A stretch of 64,000 bases of DNA from Metabacillus kandeliae (lineage in GTDB: Bacteria > Bacillota > Bacilli > Bacillales > Bacillaceae): NCBI RefSeq assembly GCF_021166585.1, contig NZ_JAJOZE010000001.1, positions 514,062 to 578,061 on the forward strand, read 5' to 3'. The notes under the pieces were generated by a model. That model was given only the letters and a program-made list of their open reading frames with translations, was not told the origin of the DNA and ran no database searches. Made by a program: the position numbers and the translations under genes. Shown here in pieces: positions 43,889 through 50,821 of this stretch. How positions within the stretch are numbered: position 1 is the first letter of the stretch; each line of letters starts with the position of its first letter.

Positions 43889-44956
43889 ATGCAGGCAATT
43901 GAGCTATTAAGCGAACGGATTATTGAAGAAGCGCATTCCCTGCAGGCATCTGACATTCACCTCGTCCCGAGGGATGAAGATGCTGCTGTTCACTACCGCA
44001 TTGATGATGACCTCATAGAAAAGCACGTGCTGAAAAAAGACGTTTGCCAGCGTCTGATTTCCCATCTGAAGTTTTTAGCATCCATGGATATTGGTGAAAG
44101 AAGAAAACCTCAAAACGGTGCCCTGGCGTTTACATCTGCTAAAGGCAAGATGAACCTGAGACTGTCCACTCTTCCGACGATTTATGATGAAAGTCTTGTG
44201 ATTCGTCTCTTGGCTAAAGAAAAGGTGCCGGCAGTGCCAAAGCTATCTCTTTTTCCCTCTATCACGAACAAACTCCTCTCTTTTCTAAACCATTCTCATG
44301 GCTTAATGATTTTCACAGGACCGACCGGCTCCGGAAAAACCACTACTCTTTATTCACTGCTTCACTATTCCAAGAAAAACTTCCAGAGAAACATCATTAC
44401 CCTTGAGGACCCAGTGGAATCAAAAAGTGATGAAGTGCTTCAGGTCCAGGTGAATGAAAAAGCAGGCATTACTTATGCTGCAGGCTTAAAGGCAATTTTA
44501 AGACATGATCCTGACATTATCATGGTTGGAGAAATCAGAGATCATGAAACTGCTCAGATTGCCATTAGAGCAGCGCTGACCGGCCATCTTGTCCTGAGTA
44601 CCATGCATACGAGAGACGCAAAAGGGGCGATCTACAGATTGCTTGAATTTGATGTGCCGCTCTCTGAAATTGAACAAACGTTGATCTGCATCACTGCCCA
44701 GAGGCTCGTTGAACTCAAATGTCCCTTCTGCAAAGAAAAGTGCTCTCCCTATTGCAAGCAAATGCGGAAAATCAGAAGGACAGGTGTCTATGAACTGCTG
44801 TACGGGAAAGATTTGAGCCATGCCCTTGAAAACGCAAAAGGAGCAAATACTGTATGGAGCTATCCAACATTAAAGGATGTTATCAAAAAGGGAATTGCAC
44901 TCGGTTATCTTTATCCCGACACCTATTATAAATGGGTATTTGATCATGAAGCTTAA
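43889..44956 (+). CDS. comGA: Competence pseudopilus ATPase ComGA
   Basis: 355 aa secretion-type traffic ATPase that drives assembly of the competence pseudopilus for DNA uptake. Walker A GPTGSGKTT near residue 149; Asp box LEDPVE; Walker B DPDIIMVGEIRD; His box GHLVLSTMHTRDA. Cys residues KCPFCKEKCSPYC near residue 277 form the zinc-like part of GspE proteins. AAGGAGG precedes the ATG. Overlaps comGB by 11 bases. Confidence 0.95.
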   Translation: MQAIELLSERIIEEAHSLQASDIHLVPRDEDAAVHYRIDDDLIEKHVLKKDVCQRLISHLKFLASMDIGERRKPQNGALAFTSAKGKMNLRLSTLPTIYDESLVIRLLAKEKVPAVPKLSLFPSITNKLLSFLNHSHGLMIFTGPTGSGKTTTLYSLLHYSKKNFQRNIITLEDPVESKSDEVLQVQVNEKAGITYAAGLKAILRHDPDIIMVGEIRDHETAQIAIRAALTGHLVLSTMHTRDAKGAIYRLLEFDVPLSEIEQTLICITAQRLVELKCPFCKEKCSPYCKQMRKIRRTGVYELLYGKDLSHALENAKGANTVWSYPTLKDVIKKGIALGYLYPDTYYKWVFDHEA

Positions 44957-45980
44957 TAAAGACTGGAAGCTGAGCACGCAGGCTGAATTTATGCAGCGTT
45001 TAAGCGAGCTGCTGGAAAAAGGCTACTCGTTAAACGAAGGGCTCAGTTTTATGCTCCTTCAGCTAAAGGGACGAAGAAAAGCTGCTCTAACCGTCTGCCT
45101 TGAAGAATTGAGCAAAGGCTTGTCCATTTCCTCGATGTTTGAGAAGCTTTCCTTTGATAAAGATGTCCTCAGTTATCTCTATTTCGCAGAAAATCATGGT
45201 GATCTTTCTTTTGCTTTAAAGGAAAGTGCCAACCTTCTCTCAAGAAAATGCAATCAGGCGGAAAAGCTGTCTGCTGTCATGCGGTATCCCCTGTTTCTTA
45301 TTTTTATCGGCGGAGCTGTTATTTATATTGCACAGTCTGTCATTGGCCCGCAATTTCTGCAAATCTACCAGTCCATGAACATGGAACCCTCTCTGCTGAC
45401 GAAGGGACTTATGCTGCTATTCGACTTCATAAAATATGCTCTTATTGGTTTGGCAGGCAGCGGTCTACTTTTCTTCGTTTTATATTTTTTCCTCTTTCAT
45501 AAGCTTCATCCACAGAAAAAAATGAGGATTGCAATGCAAATACCGCTCATCAATAAAGGCTTTAAAATGCTAAACAGCTACTATTTTGGGCTTCAGCTCA
45601 GCTATCTTCTTAGAGGAGGATTGTCTTTTTATGAAAGTCTCCTGATCTTCGAAAAGCAAAATTACCACTCTTTCTTTCAAGCGGAAGCCAAAACCCTGAT
45701 CAGCGAGCTGAAAAAAGGGGAGGCTTTCGAGACGGTCATCCAGAACAGCCCTTTTTACGAAAAAGAATTTTATCAAGTCATAGCTCATGGACAGGCGAAC
45801 GGCCGCTTGGAAAGAGACTTGTATCATTACAGCCAGCTTGTGATAGCCAATCTTGAAAAGAAACTGTCTAAACTGATTTCTGTCATCCAGCCAGCAGTAT
45901 TTTTAATTGTAGGCTTGATTGTATTAAGTGTGTATTTATCTATGATGCTGCCGATGTACCAGATGATGGAGCATATATAA
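44946..45980 (+). CDS. comGB: Competence pseudopilus membrane protein ComGB
   Basis: 344 aa GspF/PilC-family platform protein: N-terminal T2SSF domain, a first helix near residue 115-140, a second near 165-185, second T2SSF domain, final helix (LSVYLSMMLPMYQMMEHI). Start ATG at 44946 inside the end of comGA. Works with ComGA as base of the pseudopilus. Confidence 0.92.
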   Translation: MKLNKDWKLSTQAEFMQRLSELLEKGYSLNEGLSFMLLQLKGRRKAALTVCLEELSKGLSISSMFEKLSFDKDVLSYLYFAENHGDLSFALKESANLLSRKCNQAEKLSAVMRYPLFLIFIGGAVIYIAQSVIGPQFLQIYQSMNMEPSLLTKGLMLLFDFIKYALIGLAGSGLLFFVLYFFLFHKLHPQKKMRIAMQIPLINKGFKMLNSYYFGLQLSYLLRGGLSFYESLLIFEKQNYHSFFQAEAKTLISELKKGEAFETVIQNSPFYEKEFYQVIAHGQANGRLERDLYHYSQLVIANLEKKLSKLISVIQPAVFLIVGLIVLSVYLSMMLPMYQMMEHI

Positions 45981-45990
45981 GGAGGAACAG

Positions 45991-46293
45991 ATGAAAAACC
46001 AAAAAGGCTTTACATTGATTGAAATGCTGATCGTACTTCTCGTTATCACCATCCTCTTACTGATTACGATACCGAATATCGCTAAGCATAACGCCAATAT
46101 CCAATCAAAAGGCTGTGAAGGGCTGAAGGATATGATCCAGGCTCAATCATCCGCATATGAAATGAAAGAAGGAGAAAAAGCTACCATCGAAAAGCTTACA
46201 ACTGAAAAATATATAACAACCAATAAGTGCCCTAATGGAACAACGCTTGGGCTTGATACGGAAGGTGCTGTGGTTGAAGCGGCAAAGCAATGA
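45991..46293 (+). CDS. comGC: Major competence pseudopilin ComGC
   Basis: 100 aa. The prepilin motif KGFTLIEMLIVLL at the N-terminus is cut by ComC before Phe; Glu at +5 is present. Two cysteines (KGCEG and NKCPNG) could form the intramolecular disulfide of ComGC. AAGGAGG precedes the ATG. Confidence 0.95.
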   Translation: MKNQKGFTLIEMLIVLLVITILLLITIPNIAKHNANIQSKGCEGLKDMIQAQSSAYEMKEGEKATIEKLTTEKYITTNKCPNGTTLGLDTEGAVVEAAKQ

Positions 46294-46723
46294 GGAGGGC
46301 TTCACGTTAATAGAAAGTCTGATTGTGCTGCTAATATTTATTGTGCTGAGCCTTGCCCTTGTTGTGAATATGAAGCCGGCAAAAGAGCACGCAGTTATTT
46401 CTCAATTTTTTGAACAACTGGAAAAGGATATACTTTATGCGCAGCAGCATGCGGTCGTTTCACAAAACAGCTATTACTTTATTTACAGCGCATCCTCAAA
46501 GCAATACAGCATCCGCAGCAGCGGTATTTATCCTCAGAAATTAATAGAGCGGGCATACAATGAGGAAATCACCATGACTAAGCAGACCATGCCTTACACC
46601 TTTTATTTCGATCCTCAAGGCAACATATCCGCAAGCGGTACCATCCTTGTCCAATATAAAGAGCAGCATTACTTAATAAAGTTTTATCTAGGAAAGGGGA
46701 GGTTTCATGTGGAGAAGGTCTGA
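46274..46723 (+). CDS. comGD: Minor pseudopilin ComGD
   Basis: 149 aa from the TTG at 46274, preceded by GGAAGGTG at six bases; an ATG at 46235 has no ribosome site. Prepilin motif EEGFTLIESLIVLLIF with Glu at +5. Overlaps comGC by 20 bases. Expected length for ComGD. Confidence 0.88.
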   Translation: MKRQSNEEGFTLIESLIVLLIFIVLSLALVVNMKPAKEHAVISQFFEQLEKDILYAQQHAVVSQNSYYFIYSASSKQYSIRSSGIYPQKLIERAYNEEITMTKQTMPYTFYFDPQGNISASGTILVQYKEQHYLIKFYLGKGRFHVEKV

Positions 46724-47018
46724 AGGATTTTCCTTGCTCGAATGCATCGCTGCTTTTTCAATCTGGTCGCTCATCACTGTCACTCTCCTTCCTGTCATGA
46801 TGCATCTCTCAATTGAAAGAGATAACAGTGTAAAAGAAACAAAGGCAGTGAAATACCTGAATTTAAAAATGAAAGAAAACATGTATAAGGGAAGCTCTGT
46901 GCCTTTTCCAATAGATGATGCCTATACATTGGAGGCTGATCCGCATAAAGAACTTTGTGTTATATGGAAAGAAAAGCCTGAACGCAAAAGAAAATATTGC
47001 CTCCCGCTGCCGGAATAG
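46707..47018 (+). CDS. comGE: Minor pseudopilin ComGE
   Basis: 103 aa, prepilin motif SEGFSLLECIAAFSIW with Glu at +5. GGGGAGG lies before the ATG, inside comGD (17-base overlap). Confidence 0.88.
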   Translation: MWRRSEGFSLLECIAAFSIWSLITVTLLPVMMHLSIERDNSVKETKAVKYLNLKMKENMYKGSSVPFPIDDAYTLEADPHKELCVIWKEKPERKRKYCLPLPE

Positions 47019-47451
47019 CCGCGGCTATACTCTTTTAAACATGCTGTTTGCCCTTGGGGTCTTTACCATTATTGTTTCATCCATGCTTCCGCTGATTTCA
47101 TTTTTGCTTCATTCTTCCCAAAAGTCCGGAGATCTCAGCGCTTTTGAATGGGAAGTATTTTCAGAACAGCTATCAAATGAAATCAGGCAAGGGAAACAAT
47201 TCTCTGTGACAGCAGAGGGGATTGACTTTACCAATCCCTCAGGTCAAAGAGTATCCATCACTAGATATAACGACCTTGTACGACGGCAGGTAGGGGGAAA
47301 GGGACACGAAATTATGCTGCAGCAAATCAAATCAATCCGGGCAGAAATCACCAGTACTGGCCTTGCCTTTAATCTTGTAAGCAAAGCAAATGTATCCTAT
47401 CATTTATCCATCCCGTTATTTCAAAATCTTAAAGGAAACACTTATGAATAA
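46957..47451 (+). CDS. comGF: Minor pseudopilin ComGF
   Basis: Pseudopilin-like N-terminus SRGYTLLNMLFALGVFTII, with Asn instead of Glu at +5, then an extracellular domain (YHLSIPLFQN near the end). The start is uncertain. I give GTG at 46957 (164 aa); the ATG at 46915 would add 14 residues, and neither has a clear ribosome site. The gene overlaps comGE by more than 60 bases and is likely translated by coupling. Confidence 0.8.
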   Translation: MLYGKKSLNAKENIASRCRNSRGYTLLNMLFALGVFTIIVSSMLPLISFLLHSSQKSGDLSAFEWEVFSEQLSNEIRQGKQFSVTAEGIDFTNPSGQRVSITRYNDLVRRQVGGKGHEIMLQQIKSIRAEITSTGLAFNLVSKANVSYHLSIPLFQNLKGNTYE

Positions 47452-47815
47452 CCAAAAAGGATCAATTTTCCCTTTCACTGCTATGATGTCCATGCTGGTT
47501 TTTCTCACCATTCTTCATGTTACTGCACTGCACCTGTTAGAAAAAAATTTCTATTTTGATACAAAACAATATTATGTACTCGACAGTCTCATGCAAAGAG
47601 GAGTGGCACAGTCACTTAAAAAAATAAAAACAGCGCCAGAAGCTTTAGTGGAAGAAGAAGTACTGAAAACAGGGAAGGTCAGATACCATATCACCCAAAT
47701 CTCCCCAGGGGAGTACAAAACAGATATTGCCTGTGAAACGAATGAGAGCAGAAAAAAACAAGCCTACTATATTTACAGTAATGCAAAAGGTCTTATCACA
47801 TCGTGGACAGAGTGA
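47444..47815 (+). CDS. comGG: Minor pseudopilin ComGG
   Basis: 123 aa from the ATG at 47444 (AAAGGAAA upstream; overlaps comGF by 8 bases). N-terminus NQKGSIFPFTAMMSMLVFLTI is pseudopilin-like but lacks Glu at +5. One helix, then a soluble domain ending ITSWTE. Last comG gene. Confidence 0.85.
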   Translation: MNNQKGSIFPFTAMMSMLVFLTILHVTALHLLEKNFYFDTKQYYVLDSLMQRGVAQSLKKIKTAPEALVEEEVLKTGKVRYHITQISPGEYKTDIACETNESRKKQAYYIYSNAKGLITSWTE

Positions 47816-47852
47816 TAAACTATAGCAATATGCATAGCGATGGAGTGATAGG

Positions 47853-48347
47853 ATGAAAAGAATCTTTCTAACCGGATTTATGGGTGCAGGCAAAACAACT
47901 GTTGGGGCAGAGCTGTCGAAGAAGTTAAACCTTCCTGCCGTAGATACAGATCACCTTATAGAAGAAAGCGCAGGAAAGCCGATAAAAGAAATTTTTAAGG
48001 AAGAAGGCGAAGCAGCATTCCGCTTGCTGGAAACCAAGACTCTGAAAGAAGTGCCGCTTGAGAACATTATCGTTACAACAGGCGGCGGTCTCGTCATTTC
48101 GCCGGAAAACCGCCGCTATATGCTGGAGACAGGAGCGGTGGTTTATCTCGAGTGCCATATAGACACCCTATATGAAAGGCTCCTCAATGATACGGACAGA
48201 CCTCTCATTCAGGAAAAAACAAAAGAAGACATCCATGAAATATACAAAAGCCGGATGCCATTTTATGAAGAATGCATGATAAAAGTTGATACATCAAATA
48301 AGACTCTTTCGGAAATCACAGAGGAAATTGCAGAGAGATTAAAATAG
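47853..48347 (+). CDS. aroK: Shikimate kinase
   Basis: Phosphorylates shikimate in aromatic amino acid synthesis. 164 aa. Walker A GFMGAGKTTVG at residue 8; DTD near residue 32; shikimate-binding FR and TGGGLV; LID region NDTDRPLI. The start is 37 bases after comGG with GGAGTGATAGG upstream. Confidence 0.92.
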   Translation: MKRIFLTGFMGAGKTTVGAELSKKLNLPAVDTDHLIEESAGKPIKEIFKEEGEAAFRLLETKTLKEVPLENIIVTTGGGLVISPENRRYMLETGAVVYLECHIDTLYERLLNDTDRPLIQEKTKEDIHEIYKSRMPFYEECMIKVDTSNKTLSEITEEIAERLK

Positions 48348-48397
48348 CTGGAGCCAGGCTATACTGACAGTAAAATCGCAAAAGAGGGGCGAGGCAG

Positions 48398-48583
48398 CTG
48401 TCAACGAACGATTACGTCAAATACCTGACTCAGCAGTTTGTCAAGTACATGGATACACCGAAGGAAAAACGGATGGAGCAAAAAAAGCTGCGGAAGGATG
48501 AAAGGCTGCCTGCTGTGAATCGCTGGTTTGGCATTTTGCCTTTCGGAGTCATGCTATTATTCAAAAATAGAAGAAAACAATGA
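48398..48583 (+). CDS. yqzE: YqzE-like small protein with probable CTG start
   Basis: 61 aa. The family begins (M)xTNDYVKYLTxQFVKYxDTPKExR and has RWFGILPF near the end, which fits YqzE next to comGG in B. subtilis. Here the conserved start is encoded by CTG (48398) followed by TCA ACG AAC GAT TAC; GAGGGGCGAGG lies upstream, and a TAA is reached nine codons before with no ATG, GTG or TTG. The first internal ATG would remove 17 conserved residues. One weak hydrophobic segment at the C-terminus; basic end KNRRKQ. Function unknown. Confidence 0.75.
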   Translation: MSTNDYVKYLTQQFVKYMDTPKEKRMEQKKLRKDERLPAVNRWFGILPFGVMLLFKNRRKQ

Positions 48584-48613
48584 AACCTTTGAACTTGCTT
48601 CAAAGGTTTTTTT
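48583..48613 (+). terminator. Terminator after yqzE
   Basis: AAACCTTTGAA pairs with TTCAAAGGTTT over CTTGC; seven T residues follow. Confidence 0.85.
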
Positions 48614-48733
48614 GTTCAAAAAAGAAAAGTTAAGAAAAACCAAGAAACCAAGAGAAAAAGGGCTATTTATTGGTTTAAATGACAATATTTGATTGATTAC
48701 GTCTATTGAGAAAATAGGAAAAAAGAGGTAAGT

Positions 48734-48749
48734 TTTCTTTATAAAGAAC
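48734..48749. promoter_or_regulatory. SinR-like operator site 1 (regulator gene)
   Basis: TTTCTTTATAAAGAAC, one mismatch from the 16-bp palindrome GTTCTTTATAAAGAAC. It lies 36 bases ahead of the SinR-like gene and suggests autoregulation. Confidence 0.7.
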
Positions 48750-48784
48750 ATAACCTGGCGTATTTAGGGGTGAGGGTACATTAT

Positions 48785-49048
48785 ATGAAACAAACAATTG
48801 GGGAGAGAATAAAAAAGCTCAGAATTCAGCATAATATGACGCTGAAAGAGCTTGGGGAAGCCGTAGATTTTAACTATAGCAACTTATCTAAAATTGAGAG
48901 GGGGATCCGAAAGCCGCATATTGATTTTCTTCAAAAGGTTGCAGATTTTTATGGAATTGAAATGGCCTATTTTTTCACTGATCCTCTGGAAAGAGAAAAG
49001 CAAGCCGATTCAAAAGGAAAAAAGTATTACATTCATTCTATGAAATAA
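48785..49048 (+). CDS. SinR-like XRE-family repressor, short form
   Basis: 87 aa. A helix-turn-helix of the SinR/SlrR type: IGERIKKLRIQHNMTLKELGEAVDFNYSNLSKIERGIRKP (residues about 5-44, quoted in part). SinR of B. subtilis is 111 aa with a C-terminal SinI-binding helix pair; here only about 15 charged residues follow the DNA-binding domain, so SinI-type control is unlikely. It sits directly upstream of the eps genes. GTTCTTT-type palindromes, like the SinR site GTTCTYT, lie around it. Start ATG at 48785; GGGTGAGGG upstream. Confidence 0.82.
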   Translation: MKQTIGERIKKLRIQHNMTLKELGEAVDFNYSNLSKIERGIRKPHIDFLQKVADFYGIEMAYFFTDPLEREKQADSKGKKYYIHSMK

Positions 49049-49083
49049 CATCAGCAGATTTCTCAAAATTTCAAACAGGACTA

Positions 49084-49112
49084 TTGACATGTTCTTTATA
49101 AAGAACTAGACT
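49084..49112 (+). promoter_or_regulatory. eps promoter with operator site 2 filling the spacer
   Basis: TTGACA (49084), then T plus the perfect palindrome GTTCTTTATAAAGAAC (49091-49106) as a 17-base spacer, then TAGACT (49107). A repressor bound here would block RNA polymerase. Confidence 0.78.
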
Positions 49113-49157
49113 GAGTTTAGAAAAAGTTTTTTCAAATTGAACAACTGCGCTTAAAAT

Positions 49158-49173
49158 GTTCGTTTTAAAGAAC
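49158..49173. promoter_or_regulatory. SinR-like operator site 3
   Basis: GTTCGTTTTAAAGAAC, two mismatches from the perfect site, 67 bases downstream of site 2 and about 20 bases before the epsA start. Confidence 0.65.
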
Positions 49174-49193
49174 TTAATGAAATTTGAAGAGAA

Positions 49194-49910
49194 ATGAGTG
49201 ACTGTATGGAAAAGGAAATTGATTTAAAGAAATTATTCAATGTACTTCTTCTAAGAAAATGGCTTCTGGTATCTGTTACTTTTTTGTTTGCCGCAACAGG
49301 ATATTTTCTCAGTGCACCTCAGGATACAGCCTATTATTCTGCGACTGGGAAGGTATTAATTAAAGATGATGGCAAACTGACAGGCACATTGCTTGCCATG
49401 TTTAATGAGCCGGTGATTTTAAAAGAAGCTGCTGCAAAGCTTAAGCTAAAGGATAGTCCAGAAACATTAAGCAGCCAGGTTTCTGCCGTGCAGAAGGAAA
49501 ATTCTCAGATTGTATATGTAACCGTTACTGATTACAATAAAAATCTTGCTATTCAAAAAGCTAACGCGGTTATGGAAGCATACCAGGATAATATTCCTAA
49601 GGTATTAAACTTTAACCAAATTAAAATTCTTGATCCGGCAAAGTATTCTCAAGAGATCACTTCAAGTCCGATGAAGACCATATTTTTATTTACAGCAATT
49701 GGACTAATTCTCTCCATCGGCCTGATCTTCCTGCTGGATTCCTTAGACAGCTCCATTAGGACAGAGCATGAGGCTGAGCAAATTTTAGAAATGGCCGTGC
49801 TCGGCAGTATTGCAAAAGCAAACCGAAGAAATGCCCCAATCAATAAGAAAAGCAAGCTAAATGCGATTGTGCGAGGTGAGTCTGTTGCAGGCTATGATGA
49901 GTCTCTTTGA
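49194..49910 (+). CDS. epsA: Chain-length regulator / kinase activator (EpsA, Wzz type)
   Basis: 238 aa polysaccharide co-polymerase. Helix 1 (WLLVSVTFLFAATGYFL) and helix 2 (TIFLFTAIGLILSIGLIFL) flank an extracellular domain of about 130 residues; the C-terminus carries the cytoplasmic kinase-contact segment. Start ATG at 49194; the ATG at 49206 is an alternative, and neither has a strong ribosome site. First gene of the eps operon. Confidence 0.88.
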   Translation: MSDCMEKEIDLKKLFNVLLLRKWLLVSVTFLFAATGYFLSAPQDTAYYSATGKVLIKDDGKLTGTLLAMFNEPVILKEAAAKLKLKDSPETLSSQVSAVQKENSQIVYVTVTDYNKNLAIQKANAVMEAYQDNIPKVLNFNQIKILDPAKYSQEITSSPMKTIFLFTAIGLILSIGLIFLLDSLDSSIRTEHEAEQILEMAVLGSIAKANRRNAPINKKSKLNAIVRGESVAGYDESL

Positions 49911-50544
49911 TAAAAAGCTTTCCCCGCGTAATTTATATGCGTACATGAATGCCGGTTCTGCTCTCTCAGAACAATACCGGACAGTCAGGACCAATCTTCT
50001 TTTTGCCCTTGATAAGCATAAGAGATACTCCTTGGCCGTCACCTCGCCTGAAAAGGGTGATGGGAAATCTGTGACCTGCACAAACCTGGCAATCTCGCTG
50101 GCGCAGCAGGGCTGCAAGGTGCTTCTCATTGATGCCGATATGAGAAATCCTTCCCTGCATACCTTGTTTAATGTGAAAAATACTACCGGTCTTAGCAATG
50201 TATTGAACAAAACCTGCCGCATCGAAGAAGCCATTCAAAACACACCTGTTGGAAGGCTTGACTTGCTTCCTTCCGGGCCATTGCCTTATAACCCGACAGA
50301 ACTGGCGGATTCACAGGCAATGGAGAATCTCATTTCACTTGCTTTAGAAGAATACAATTTGGTTCTGTTTGACACACCAGCCATTAATCAATATTCGGAT
50401 GCAAAAATTTTAGCTAATCAATGTGACCAGTTAATAATGGTCATTAAAAGCGGCAAAACAGCTGCAGAAAAAGCGGTGAAAGCTAAGAAGTCACTAAGTG
50501 AAGCAAAGGCTGAGTTTCTCGGAATCATTCTGAATCAGCGATAG
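49885..50544 (+). CDS. epsB: BY-kinase-like protein (EpsB, CpsD/CapB type) without tyrosine tail
   Basis: About 219 aa. RTVRTNL segment, Walker A SPEKGDGKS, Walker B VLLIDADMRNPSLH and A' LVLFDTPAIN of bacterial tyrosine kinases are present. The C-terminus stops at FLGIILNQR, so the cluster of Tyr residues usually phosphorylated is missing. The start is uncertain: TTG at 49885 has GAGGTGAG close by, while ATGs at 49894 and 49897 are further from it. Overlaps epsA by 26 bases. Confidence 0.85.
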   Translation: MQAMMSLFDKKLSPRNLYAYMNAGSALSEQYRTVRTNLLFALDKHKRYSLAVTSPEKGDGKSVTCTNLAISLAQQGCKVLLIDADMRNPSLHTLFNVKNTTGLSNVLNKTCRIEEAIQNTPVGRLDLLPSGPLPYNPTELADSQAMENLISLALEEYNLVLFDTPAINQYSDAKILANQCDQLIMVIKSGKTAAEKAVKAKKSLSEAKAEFLGIILNQR

Positions 50545-50584
50545 ATCATTTTTACTAGGAATCGTTTTCAGTTTTACACAAAAT

Positions 50585-50600
50585 GTTCTTAATAAAGAAT
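50585..50600. promoter_or_regulatory. SinR-like operator site 4 (inside the operon)
   Basis: GTTCTTAATAAAGAAT, two mismatches from the perfect palindrome, 41 bases after epsB and just before the EAR-type region. Confidence 0.6.
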
Positions 50601-50601
50601 T

Positions 50602-50771
50602 AGGAGACGTCATCTTTCCTCTAGCAATGATGGCACTCGGTCGCGCTGCGGGTTTTCTAAACCTTAGACGCCAGTCGTCATAAGCGGGATGTGAGGAGGG
50701 GTTGAATGCCCCATATTTATAAATTTACTTATGCGGTCTTGGAAAAGACCGTATAGCTAAATTTTATAAAT
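50602..50771 (+). ncRNA. EAR-type antitermination RNA element between epsB and epsC
   Basis: This 280-base gap between epsB and epsC has the place of the eps-associated RNA (EAR, Rfam epsC RNA), which lets polymerase read through terminators in B. subtilis. It has a GC-rich part (CGGTCGCGCTGCGGG), a GGGG-TTGAATG-CCCC hairpin, and a long imperfect hairpin at 50715-50771 with TATGCGGTCTT-GGAA-AAGACCGTATA at its tip. The call rests on location and structure; I cannot check it against the covariance model. Confidence 0.65.
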
Positions 50772-50821
50772 GTTTCTTTTACTCAGGACAAAAATTATGA
50801 AATATGGAAAGGGTGAGCTGG

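Noticed and set aside
46915..46956. ATG start at 46915 for comGF
   Set aside because: No ribosome site, and it would give an overlong prepilin leader; the true start remains uncertain.
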